In this document: positions 1-10,000 of the stretch, in pieces
Layout: each line of letters begins with the position of its first letter
How positions within the stretch are numbered: the first letter of the stretch is position 1
Origin: Zychaea mexicana
Lineage: Eukaryota; Mucoromycota; Mucoromycetes; Mucorales; Lichtheimiaceae
Direction: 5' to 3'
DNA: 64,000 nt
NCBI RefSeq assembly: GCF_025766255.1
Contig: NW_026516664.1
Coordinates: 558,001 to 622,000, forward strand
Notes under the pieces: model-generated
What the model saw: only the letters and a program-made list of their open reading frames with translations
Databases searched by the model: none
What the model was told of the DNA's origin: nothing
Position numbers and translations under genes: made by a program

Positions 1-380
1 GCTTGCTGACTTTATGCACATCCTTCCATCTACAACTAAAATCCACTGCTATATAGATAATACAAATGGTATAAGAACACTGTATACAAGTCGCCTCCAA
101 ATTGCTACCGTTAAATATAGTGATACGGGTCTGTTACGGTAGCATCAGTGAAAAGCTATGTTTGACATCGCGTACCGATGATGCTACTAATCAGGTATGT
201 CTTGAAATGTTTCATACGCTTCTTTTTGATACATCAGCCAGTCAGTTTATGCAAAATATAAACACTTTAAATGTCTGTGTTTTTAGAGCGAGCTGATCCA
301 TATGAATTATCGAAGGTTTTGTCCCTCAATTTTTTAATGCCCCGTCGACACGAACTTTTCTCCTCTGCTATTGTTTCAAC
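1..380. other. upstream flank, no gene recognised
   Basis: I see no convincing coding sequence in these 380 bases. The short open frame at 102-296 has no recognisable motif. The stretch before 381 probably holds the promoter and 5' leader of the SWD2 gene, with T/C-rich DNA just before the start codon. The first 100 bases could be the end of a neighbouring gene outside the window. Confidence 0.4.
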
Positions 381-2086
381 ATGGAAATTCCCATATCAAC
401 AACGCTATTAAAAGATTTCAAAGCAACCAAAACATTCAAAGATAATCAGAAACCCATTACATCGATATGTTTTAATGACACGGGCGATCTATGTGTTACC
501 TCAGCACAAGACGAGAGCTTAAATGTATATGATTGCAAGGATGGCGAGTAAGTCTTTTCTAAGGGCATCTAGTCAACCCGCCAGGTAAAAAGAGAAGTCT
601 AACAAAAAGTTGGTGGATGCAATCAGAAAGCGATCGACTCTTTTTAGTAAAAAGTATGGCGTTAATTTGGCAAGATTTACACACGCAAGCAGCAATGTTG
701 TATATGCTTCCACTAAAGAAGATGGTAAGTTAGTAATAACATGGTATGAAGCCTAGCTCTCTTTCTGTGAGTAAGAACAAGAACACTGACGCGTCTTTTT
801 TTGCCTCTGTGATGGGATATGTAGATACGCTACGTTACCTGTCTCTACATGATAATAAGTATATCCGCTACTTTCGAGGCCATAAACAAAGGTACCGTGG
901 TCGAGTACGACGAATAGACACTTTACGCGTTATTAACTCTTGCTCTGTGATTAAGGGTGGTGTCGTTAGAAATGTCACCTTTAGACGATAGTTTATTGTC
1001 AGCATCTTTGGATAATACTGTACGATTGTGGGATTTGCGATCGTCGGCTTGTCAGGTACATCAGAGAGTAACTGGATAGTATAGTTAGCGGATTAGTAGT
1101 GTAAAAGAAGGACACATTGCTAATAAAACATTATTTTCAGGGAGTTGTCACCACGACTGGTCGTCCCACCGCTGCATTTGATCCTGCTGGCCTAGTATTT
1201 GCAGTGGGCACTAACTCAGGAACTGTCAAAGTATACGACTTACGAAATTACGAATCTGTAAGAGAAAGCCTCCTTTTAAATTTGAGGTAGGGACTAAATA
1301 GATATATGATGTACTTAAAATCCTTTATTTTTTGTTTGCTTGTAGGGTCCTTTTGCAACATGGAATTTACGCGACGACTACTACTACCCAGATGGCATCC
1401 CAGATTGGACAGGGCTTAAATTCTCAAATACTGGAAAGAGCATATTGATAAGCACGGTTGGACAGACCAATTATCTCATTGATGCGTTTGAGGGCCATGT
1501 AAAGCAGCGGTTAAGTGGTCATTCGCGTCTTTTGGAGACCTCATATGGAGAAGAAGCGGGCTTCGCTCCAGACGGTCGATTTGTGTTTGCAGGTAAAAAG
1601 CGGTAGTGAGGAAGAATATATACATCACAAATCAAATCCAAATTTCGTTTTTATTTAACTCATTCAACTGTACTATAAATAGGTGGACGAGATGGAGATC
1701 TTCATATATGGGATTTAGAAAATCCTGCGAATGTGGCAGGTCCTATCCACGACAATCGGCCTATGTGTACGTTAACAACGCCGCATGCCGGAAATATTCG
1801 AGCGGTCGGATTCAATCCACAGTATATGATGATGGTTACTGCTTCGGATGATCTTGTAAGTAAGAGAACTTGTTCTTATAGTCATGTCTTCCTTTTACGC
1901 ACGAAAACGATTCTTTGTTCCCCGGACATCATAAAGTTACAAGATGCGCCGGTTTATCAGGATCGGAGATATACACAACGTACACATGTATACACTACAT
2001 ATTCAAAGGGTCGAAAAAGATTGCTCAAACTTTGATTCTTCTAGGCTTTCTGGGAACCTAAATCCGCGTTGGATTTGGCTCGATAG
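381..2086 (+). CDS. SWD2: Swd2/WDR82-like WD40 protein of Set1/COMPASS
   Basis: WD40 beta-propeller subunit of the Set1 (H3K4 methyltransferase) complex and, in yeast, also of the cleavage/polyadenylation factor; nuclear. Eight exons join in phase: 381-547, 648-724, 825-891, 956-1055, 1141-1257, 1346-1592, 1683-1855 and 2045-2086. Diagnostic stretches are [12 protein letters not shown], the block [19 protein letters not shown], then [30 protein letters not shown] and [14 protein letters not shown], ending in [13 protein letters not shown]. These follow the order of human WDR82 almost block by block. The start [13 protein letters not shown] lies just before the first blade and matches the family length (about 320 aa). 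Introns are 64-189 bp. It converges with the H-protein gene, with about 55 bp between stop codons. Confidence 0.9.
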
Positions 2087-2140
2087 AAACCGAAACAGCA
2101 TACAGCATGCTCCCGTTACCAGTTGTTTTTATTTTTTATC

Positions 2141-3124
2141 TTATTGATTTTCGGGCTCACAAGGATGCTCTGCTTCGATAAAAGCAGCATACTCGACATC
2201 GTCCATTAGCTGCTCCACTTCGTCATGGTTTGACAGCTTGATTTGGACAAACCACCCTATTGATATGTACATTTAATACTAAATTTCTTTCCCCCTTACA
2301 CATCTTCCGCACTCATTCATTAAAGGAATCACATACACATCATAGCAACACACACGAGCATATATACTCTCACTTATCCTCACACCTAATACAGTTGTTT
2401 CTTTTCCCAGAAATATACCTTCATCTTCGGGGCTCTTGTTGATCAACGCGGGGTAATCCGTAAGCTCTTCGTTGGCATTGATGATTTCTCCCGAGACGGG
2501 CGTGTAAATGTCGCTAGCAGCCTTGACAGATTCAATGGCACCAATTTGATCTGTATTATTAAGTTCAAAATTAACAAGATATGTGGTATATTAGTACGAA
2601 TGCTTATCATCCTGTGTTGCATCGCCCGCGGGGAGTAACGGGGAAGCAGGACTAATTCTATGTAGAAGGTATACTAACCGCCCTTCTTGACCACGTCGCC
2701 AATGATGGGTGTTTCGACAAAAACGACATCACCAAGCGATCTATAATTGTTGTTTATTGTTTTATTTACGAGTGGTACGAATACTGTAGAGATACGAAGA
2801 AGCTTACTTTTGAGCATAGTCGGTTATTCCAAGAGTACCAAGGCCATTACCGTCAACTGTCAGCCATTCATGCTCCTTGGTGTACACCGTTCTTGCTATT
2901 AGATGGAAAAGGGACATCCGCAATCAGCCATACTACTGCGAAAAAGATTAAGGACTTTCCTATCATAGCATACTCATGAGCGATTGACAAGTGCTAAATC
3001 GGAAATGGTGGATAACCCCAACTCTGATAATGCGAGTCGTCATCCTGCTAATAGGAGTTGCACATTGCCGTTGACGGCTGCAGGTGGAAGCAACTTGGCG
3101 AAACGCACTTTTGAGAAGAAGCAT
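2141..3124 (-). CDS. GCV3: glycine cleavage system H protein, mitochondrial
   Basis: Lipoyl carrier of the mitochondrial glycine decarboxylase complex; it shuttles the aminomethyl group between P, T and L proteins. Read on the minus strand from separate exons: a basic Arg/Ser-rich leader (mitochondrial presequence-like) starting [14 protein letters not shown], then [44 protein letters not shown], the lipoylation block [20 protein letters not shown] (Lys in ESVKA is the lipoyl-lysine), [19 protein letters not shown], and the end [18 protein letters not shown] followed by a Glu/Asp-rich tail. At least four introns. An in-frame Met also lies upstream at 3163; I chose 3124 because it gives a normal presequence. 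The Helitron begins 87 bp upstream of this start. Confidence 0.9.
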
Positions 3125-3193
3125 TCTCAAAGGAAAAAAAAATAACAAGAAAGGATTGAACACGCAACAATTTTTATTACGAATTACAGCATC

Positions 3194-3217
3194 TTCTATC
3201 TATCTATCTATCTATAT
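3194..3217. repeat. (CTAT)n microsatellite at the Helitron left end
   Basis: About six tandem CTAT units overlap the predicted 5' terminus of the Helitron. They make the precise junction ambiguous by multiples of 4 bp. Confidence 0.85.
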
Positions 3218-3493
3218 TATTAAAATCTTTAAAAGTTAGCTGAAAAATCCAAAAAAGGAACCTCGGTTCATCCATGTAAATTCACAGACAAGCAAATACT
3301 TACGCATAGCATTCCCCAAATTCATGGGGGACCTCGGCCGCACTTTCGACCCGTGGGCACGGGGAATTTAAAATTAAAAGCAGGACTTACGCCCGGAGGC
3401 TGCCTGAGTAAAAAAAACAGCCGTTCGCGTGAAACGATGCAAAATCCGAAGATGGGTCGAGACAGAGGCTACTAGGAACTGTGAAAGAAAGCA

Positions 3494-3668
3494 AAGGGGG
3501 AGGGGAGGGGAGGGGGATAAACTATATTAAGAACGCAATAGACGCTTTTAATGACTTCCTGGGTCAGAGCAAGGGGAAGGAGGGGAGGGGGGTATAAAAT
3601 ATATAAAGAACGCAAAGAAGAAGATGAGGCTTTTAACGACTTCCTCAGGTCCAAGTCAAAGCAAAAAG
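3494..3668. repeat. two imperfect ~95-bp G-rich tandem units
   Basis: Two consecutive units share a purine-rich G tract (GGGGGAGGGGAGGGG type), then a TATA-like A/T stretch, AAGAACGCAA, and GCTTTTAAYGACTTCCT. The second unit has a short insertion. The G runs could form a G-quadruplex. The repeat lies inside the Helitron, just downstream of the minus-strand candidate gene. Confidence 0.75.
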
Positions 3669-3718
3669 CACACGCCACCGTCCAGATGGATGGATAGATC
3701 TTGACCACAGCCGATGGA

Positions 3719-5220
3719 CTACTTGACAGGTCGGCTTCCAGGAGCGGGATGGCAGTAGAGCATCAATCTTGACCAGCGTGGATGTGTCTGTGCACTATCA
3801 CCATTCTGAGAAACAAAAGAGACGAACAGATAATGGGAAATTATTAAAAAACACACACACGCACACAAAAAATTCTATCGCGCTATACTTACCCATACTT
3901 CTACGATGAGACACAGGAGAACCGAACACCCGGCCAGTGTAGAGCAGAGAATCACAGCCAAGACAAAAACACTTCTTCTAGCTGGAGAAAAAGATCATTA
4001 GAGGGTTTCACACACTGTGCTATCTTTATTTTTTGACACGGCATGCCCATCCTCCTCCATCCCAAGCTGGATTTAGCTATAATTACATTTGTTTTGTCGT
4101 TTTACATCAAAGTTATAGACAGAGAGAGATGGGGTCTAAGCCAATCCAAGTCCAAACAGATCACCGCAGAGCCATCCTCTAATAGAAAAAAGAAAACATC
4201 TATGAGCAGCTGCATACACTTTTTGACATGTCACGGCACACATCTTCCTGGTTCTTCAAACACGCAAAGACAAACACAAGCACAAAATCCTTTCCAGCTA
4301 TACTTACTATCATGACATCCTTGACTTGGAGGAAGAGAGCCTTGAGTTCAAAAAGGAAAATTTTTTGAGAGACTGCCATACTGCACACGTCATGGTCAGG
4401 AACCCTTTCCCGTCACGCTGCTGCGCACACTGCACACCTTTGACACGTCAATTCCGAGCACCCAGGCCATCCTACTCATCTACCAATGTTCGAATCCCCT
4501 TTCTTACTATCTGTTACTTGTCCGCCGGATAAGATTAACCCAACCAGCATAAAGCGAAACCTGAAGTAGAAAGAAAAGAAGAATGACCATAAGCAGACTG
4601 TTCCAAAAATGCAGCTACTTTTGAAACGTCATGGCATCAGCACCCCCAACAGACACTCGACTTCTCTCCAGCCCATGCTCACACTTCATTCCCTACCGTA
4701 CTTACAGTTGTTGCGTGTGCTTAAGGGTGGGGTGCAAAAACAAAACGAACCAACCATTTCAAAAAGTCAGAATCCTACAGTAGTAGCAGAGAAGAAAGGA
4801 GGATAAAATTAGCAGCTGTATGCTGTACACACACTTCTTTAGACACGTTGAAGTTCAGATCTTCTTTCGTATATCACATCCACGCGCAAAACCTCAAAGT
4901 ACACTTCACATTTTCCATATTGTACTTACACTTGCATTTGTGCTTTGAGAGCCAACGTGAGGGGGAGATGGACCAGGTTAAGACGAGAAGCAGGTTTGTG
5001 TCAAAAAAGAAAGAAAGTGAGATAACGGAACTTGGTATACTCACAAGCGGTTGCATACACTCCTCTCACTCACAATTAAAACCATTCACTCTTCGATCCT
5101 TTAATCCGTTCCAATGATACTCGCGTTGAATAGCTTTGGTTTAGAAAAGTTGATGAGGAGGCAGAAGAGCCCCATGATTGCTGCGGCCGCACGGTTACAT
5201 AGTAGTAATGAACACGGCAT
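3719..5220 (-). CDS. candidate multi-exon membrane protein inside the Helitron
   Basis: The best supported part is five exons on the minus strand: 4614-4508, 4380-4308, 4209-4106, 3977-3893 and 3805-3719. Their lengths (107, 73, 104, 85, 87 nt) keep one open phase for 151 codons to a TAG stop, and donors are GTAAGT-like. The product is hydrophobic: a segment around LLMVILLFFLLQVSLYAGW, another around DVMILLIDVFFFLLE, another around VFVLAVILCSTLAGCSVLL, and a short polar C-tail ending PGSRPVK. Upstream there is a plausible first exon at 5220 (MPCSLLLCNRAAAAIMG...) and an open hydrophobic stretch at 5056-4935, but I could not join these to the five exons without a stop. I do not recognise the family. 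It may be a captured host gene, intact or decayed. Confidence 0.5.
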
Positions 5221-5417
5221 TTGAGCCAGTTCAATCTATCCAATCAGATTGCTCTCTCACGTTTATGACGCGCCGAAATGTGTGGCTCCTCCAGATCAGA
5301 AAATTTGTTCTACATGAATGTATGACTATGTGAGTAGACGGGTATCGCATCGAGGAAAGACTCAAGGGGATAACCTTCATTAACACGAGATGAAGCTCAT
5401 TTCACGTCCTTCATCAT

Positions 5418-6424
5418 ATGAATAGTGTCATCGCTTTAAACACGCTGGACACCAGTATCAATACAAGTATCAACGTATACGTACAAGCGTATCCAAATCT
5501 CATGAGACATGACGATCCCGCGCTTGCCGATGTTCCATTTGGTGGAAAAATTATGGTCCTTGGTGTTGACTTTTGCCAGGTACTCAACATTGTATCCTCT
5601 CTTCTACTTTGCATGTTTTTTACTATTAAGCGGTAGTACTCACAGTAAAGTATATGGTAATAGGTCCTTCCAGTGATACCAAATGCGTCGCGCTCGCAGA
5701 TCGTACAGCAGTGCTTAAATCGCTCATCGAAGCCATTTACGGCAGCCTTGACGCACCACACGTGGATCGCGATTACCTCATCAGTCGCTCCATTCTAACT
5801 CCAAAAAATGTCGACGTTTCAGCGATCAACGATCTGATACTCGACCATTTCCCAGGCACCATCCACGTATTCCCGAGCGCAGATACTGTGGATGATCCAG
5901 AGAATCAAATCACATACCCACCAGAGCTGCTCAATTCCATGAATCCATCCGACCTCCCACCACACTTGCTAAAACTCAAAGTCGGTTGCCCAATTATGCT
6001 TTTGAGAAACTTGCACACCCAAAGTGGTCTCTGCAACGGGACACGGTTGATTGTACGCTCTTTTCAAAGATATGTATTTGAAGCTGAAATAGCCACTGGA
6101 CCTCATGCCGGCAACATTGTCTTGATCCCTCGCATAACACTCACACATTCACCACCACGCTCTCCCATTCTCTTCAAACGCACCCAATTCGCTGTTCGCC
6201 TGGCATTCACTATGACCCCCAATAAGGCACAGGATCAAACTTTTAACACTGTCGGCCTCTACTTGCCTGAACCTCCGTTCACGCATGGTCTACTTTATGT
6301 AGCCATGTCACGCGTCAGCACCCCTTCATCCATCAGGAACATGTTAGATCCCGAGAACTCGAGTATCGCGGGTCAGCAAGGTCAAAACATCCGAGATGTT
6401 GTTTTCCATGAAGTTCTTCTCTAA
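5418..6424 (+). pseudogene. Helitron helicase (PIF1-like) C-terminal remnant
   Basis: The remnant of the helicase half of a RepHel protein lies in two frames. At about 5500-5580 is ALADVPFGGKIMVLGVDF, which resembles the Walker B-side segment of PIF1 helicases (GGKxxVLGGDFRQ). From 5654 a continuous 256-codon frame contains ILTPKNVDVSAIND, LKLKVGCPIMLLRNL with LCNGTRLIV, then FAVRLAFTMTPNKAQDQTF, and LLYVAMSRVS near the end. These are the conserved C-terminal helicase motifs of Helitrons. The two pieces are separated by a frame change and stops near 5580-5653. The motif usually written NKxQGQT reads NKAQDQT here. The Walker A region and the whole Rep part are missing, so the protein cannot be functional as it stands. 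Confidence 0.85.
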
Positions 6425-6649
6425 TTCTTTTTATCGCCTATTTTTCATTTGTTACCACCACCTATTCTCTTTTTATCAGTATTACTACACCATCTTTTTC
6501 CACACTTCTATTCGCTTTGCATTTGAACTGGAGATAGTAAGTATCCAACTTTGACGACTTCCTATGATAGAATACTTCTCACTGCACAATAATTTTGCTT
6601 TTGTTTTTGAAAACAGACAATAAGTATCTAATTCCAAGGTATTGATCCA

Positions 6650-6773
6650 ACCTCGCTCGACAGTGGGGTTTGGAGGTCAAGGGGGGAACCCCCTTGCGAC
6701 GCGTTTCCGTTGAATGACACGGAGCGTAGCGGAGGGGCTCATTCATTCGAGCGAAGCGAGGAAGGACCGCTAG
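6650..6773 (+). other. Helitron 3' terminal region ending CTAG
   Basis: The last ~120 bp contain a GGGGGAACCCCC palindrome (6680-6692), GGAGCGTAGCGG and CGAGCGAAGCGAGG. They end in GACCG-CTAG before a T. This arrangement and the CTRR terminus are typical of Helitron 3' ends. I did not find a perfect long hairpin immediately before CTAG. Confidence 0.65.
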
Positions 6774-7005
6774 TATTTGTTTATCTGTCAATGCAAGATG
6801 CTCTACATCGTAGTTGACGCATGAAACGCGTATACGCGTCAACGTTTTCCCAGCTTCTTGCTTCTCTCGCCCGTTAGCTCTGTTATTAAAATTAGGTTTA
6901 TGCTCCTGTTGTGCTAATACAAAACTCGAGATATCTCATTGCTTTTTGATTCCTCTTTTTATTTTTGATTCCCTGTACCAATATACTCTATACAATACCG
7001 AATAA

Positions 7006-10000
7006 ATGTCCTCACAGCAGCAAAAACTTACCATCTGCATTGACCGTGGTGGCACCTTTACTGACTGTATTGGCTTCTATGGCAAGCCCGGTGCTCCAGG
7101 GACACGCGAGTTTGTCGTGAAACTCTTGTCTGAAGATCCGGCGAATTACAAAGACGCTCCCACTGAAGGCATTCGTCGCATTGTTGAGTTAGCAACAAGT
7201 CAAAAGCTCGAACGCAACCAGCCAGTTCCTACCGATGCCATTGGTAAATTAATACTGTCAGAATATTGAGTCAATCGGGTTGCACGTCGTCAAACAAGGC
7301 TTCTTTTTTTGCTGATCTAACCAAAATGCATACATTATCTGTGTCGACTCGTGGGTAAAACTTTATAGATAGCGTTCGCATGGGTACCACCGTAGCAACC
7401 AACGCGCTGTTGGAACGTAAAGGAGAACGGTGTGCTCTAGTTATTACAAAGGGCTTCAAAGATTTGTTATCTATTGGTAAAAACAGCAGTTTTTCTATAA
7501 AGCATGTGGAAAGATGGAATGGAAGTAAAGGATATTGACAATTTAAATGAATATAGGAAACCAATCGCGACCGAGAATCTTCGATCTGGCTATTACTAAG
7601 CCGGATGTTCTTCAACAAAGTGTTATTGAAATCGATGAGCGGTAAATTTCCATTAGTTGGACTTGGATTTATGCATACGTGTGTGCTCACAACAAGTACT
7701 CAACTTGGTTCGATAACTTACATCACTAGTGTTGTCTTGCTCAACTCGGCTGCAGCGATTGACCGCGTCGATCATAAGGATGTTTCAGGTGCTAAGGAAG
7801 GTATCTCTGGAGAATGGATTACAGTTCAAAAGAAGCCAGGTAAGTTTTATTTTTTCTCCAAGAACGTGGATGAGATTGTTGGAGGGAGTAAGACGTCGTG
7901 TCGCTAATTCACACTATCTGTATGTATATGAAGATTTGGAAATTGTAAAACAACAGCTACAAAAGGTCTATGACGATGGTGTCCGCAGTATTGCCATCTG
8001 TCTGATGCATTCTTATACTTTTCCCGGTAAAAAACGAAGAAATTGGGGACAGTACATGGCAGATAAACCAAACATTTTTGAGGATGTGCGTGCATGCAAA
8101 AGAACCTTATTAAGTAAAATCATCGCAATTTTTTGTATAGATCATGAAAGCATGATTGGCGACATTGCCAAGTCGATCGGATTTACCCATATTTCGTTAT
8201 CCCATAGTGTCATGCCTATGGTCAAGATTGTTCCTCGCGGCACCTCTGCCACGGCTGATGCTTACTTGACGCCTTGTATCCAAAATTATATTGAGGGATT
8301 TACTAGCGGCTTCGATGATGGATTCGAAAAGGGAACGACCAAATTGCAATTCATGCAAAGCGATGGCGGATTGGTTCCTGTGAGCAATTTTTCGGGTTTT
8401 AGAGCTATTCTCTCAGGCCCGGCTGGTGGTGTGGTTGGATATAGTGCAACATCGTACGACGAAGGGGAAGATCCTGTCATTGGGTTTGATATGGGGGGCA
8501 CAAGTACAGGTCAGGAACATTTGTTTTTCTTTTTTTTCTGCGTGATATGCTATATTGATGCTCTTCCCCAATTGTGAGTGTTGTGATTGACTAACTTGAA
8601 AACCATGAATAGATGTATCACGTTATGGTGGTATGTTTGAACATGTGTTTGAGACAACAACAGCCGGCATTACAATCCAAGCACCCCAATTGGACATCAA
8701 TACAGTTGCAGCTGGAGGTGGCTCAATGCTGTTTTTCAAAAATGGAATGTTCGTCGTCGGGCCAGAGGTAATAACAACCTGGCAGCGAGGGAGGAGAGAA
8801 GGGAACTTTGTTAATGTGCAGAAAGTAAAACTGTAGAGTTACTTATCGCCTCTACATATATTCTAGAGTGCTGGTGCTCATCCAGGTCCTGCTTGCTACA
8901 GGTATAAAGAAAGAGAAGACAAGGGATATGTAGCTGCTATCATATAGTGCTTTTTTTCGTTTTGAGGACATATTGAAGTGGTGATCTTGTGCTCATCCTA
9001 CAAACACTATAGAAAGGGGGGCCCATTAGCAGTTTCAGATGCAAACTTGTATCTCGGTCGCTTGCTTCCGGATTACTTCCCGAAAATCTTTGGTCCTACC
9101 GAAGATCAACCGTTGGATGTGGATATTGTCCGTGAAAAGTTTGCCAAGTTGGCCGAAGAAATCAATGCCGCAAACCCAAGTGATCCAAAGAGCGTCGACG
9201 AAGTTGTCTATGGTTTCATCAAAGTGGCCAACGAAACGATGTGTCGACCTATTCGCTCGTTGACTGAAGCCAAGGGCCATAACACAAGTCATCACACATT
9301 GGCCGTATTTGGTGGAGCTGGTGGTCAGCATGGTACGAATAATGATAAGGGGGAAAAGGAGCGCAAAGAGGACGGTTTTGGACATATCGGCTAACTAAAA
9401 TGGCTATTACTAACACCAATACTAGCCTGTGGTATTGCTCGTAACCTGGGTATCAGCAAAATTATCTTATACCGCCACAGCTCGATCCTGTCCGCCTTTG
9501 GTCTCGCTCTAGCAGATGTGGTTCACGAAGTCCAGGAACCTTCTGCTGAGATTCTCTCCGCTGAGAGTATCCCCGGACTGCAACAACGAGTCGACGCGCT
9601 GGTTAAAAGCTGTACCGACGAATTGGCCGCAAAACAAGGTTTTGCTGTTTCCGATATCAGCACTGAAGTATATCTCAATTTGCGCTACGAGGGTACCGAC
9701 TGTGCCCTAATGACACTCAAGCCTGCTGGTTCTTGGGATTTTGAGGGCTCGTTTGTCCAGTTGTATAAGCAAGAATTTGGCTTCTCACTTAGCGACCGTG
9801 GTATCGTTGTGGATGATATCCGTGTGCGCGGTATCGGCCATACTATGAGCACCAACAAACGGTTAACGCCTGAAGATGAACTCAAGTCGCTGGCTATTGA
9901 GGACGTTGACGAAGATCGTGAATGTGAGAGCACAACCTCTGTGTACTTTGAATCCGGCCGTGAAGACAAGGTTCCCGTGTACCTGTTGCACAAGCTTGCC

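Larger units (their letters stand above)
3211..6773 (+). mobile_element. Helitron, 3.56 kb, decayed
   Basis: The left end TCTATATTATTAAAATC at 3211 follows an A and looks like the TC... 5' terminus of many Helitrons. The right end is CTAG at 6770-6773 followed by T, as expected for insertion between A and T. Before it lies the type of GC-rich subterminal sequence seen in Helitrons (GGAGCGTAGCGG, CGAGCGAAGCGAGG). Inside, on the plus strand, is the C-terminal part of a Helitron/PIF1 helicase. No Rep (HUH) domain is visible. The minus strand carries a multi-exon, membrane-protein-like gene. The left end abuts a (CTAT)n run, so its exact base is uncertain by a repeat unit. Confidence 0.7.

Noticed and set aside
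4480..4500. GTTCGAATCCC, resembling a tRNA B box
   Set aside because: No pairing T-stem, acceptor stem or A box around it; it lies in an intron-like part of the Helitron cargo.
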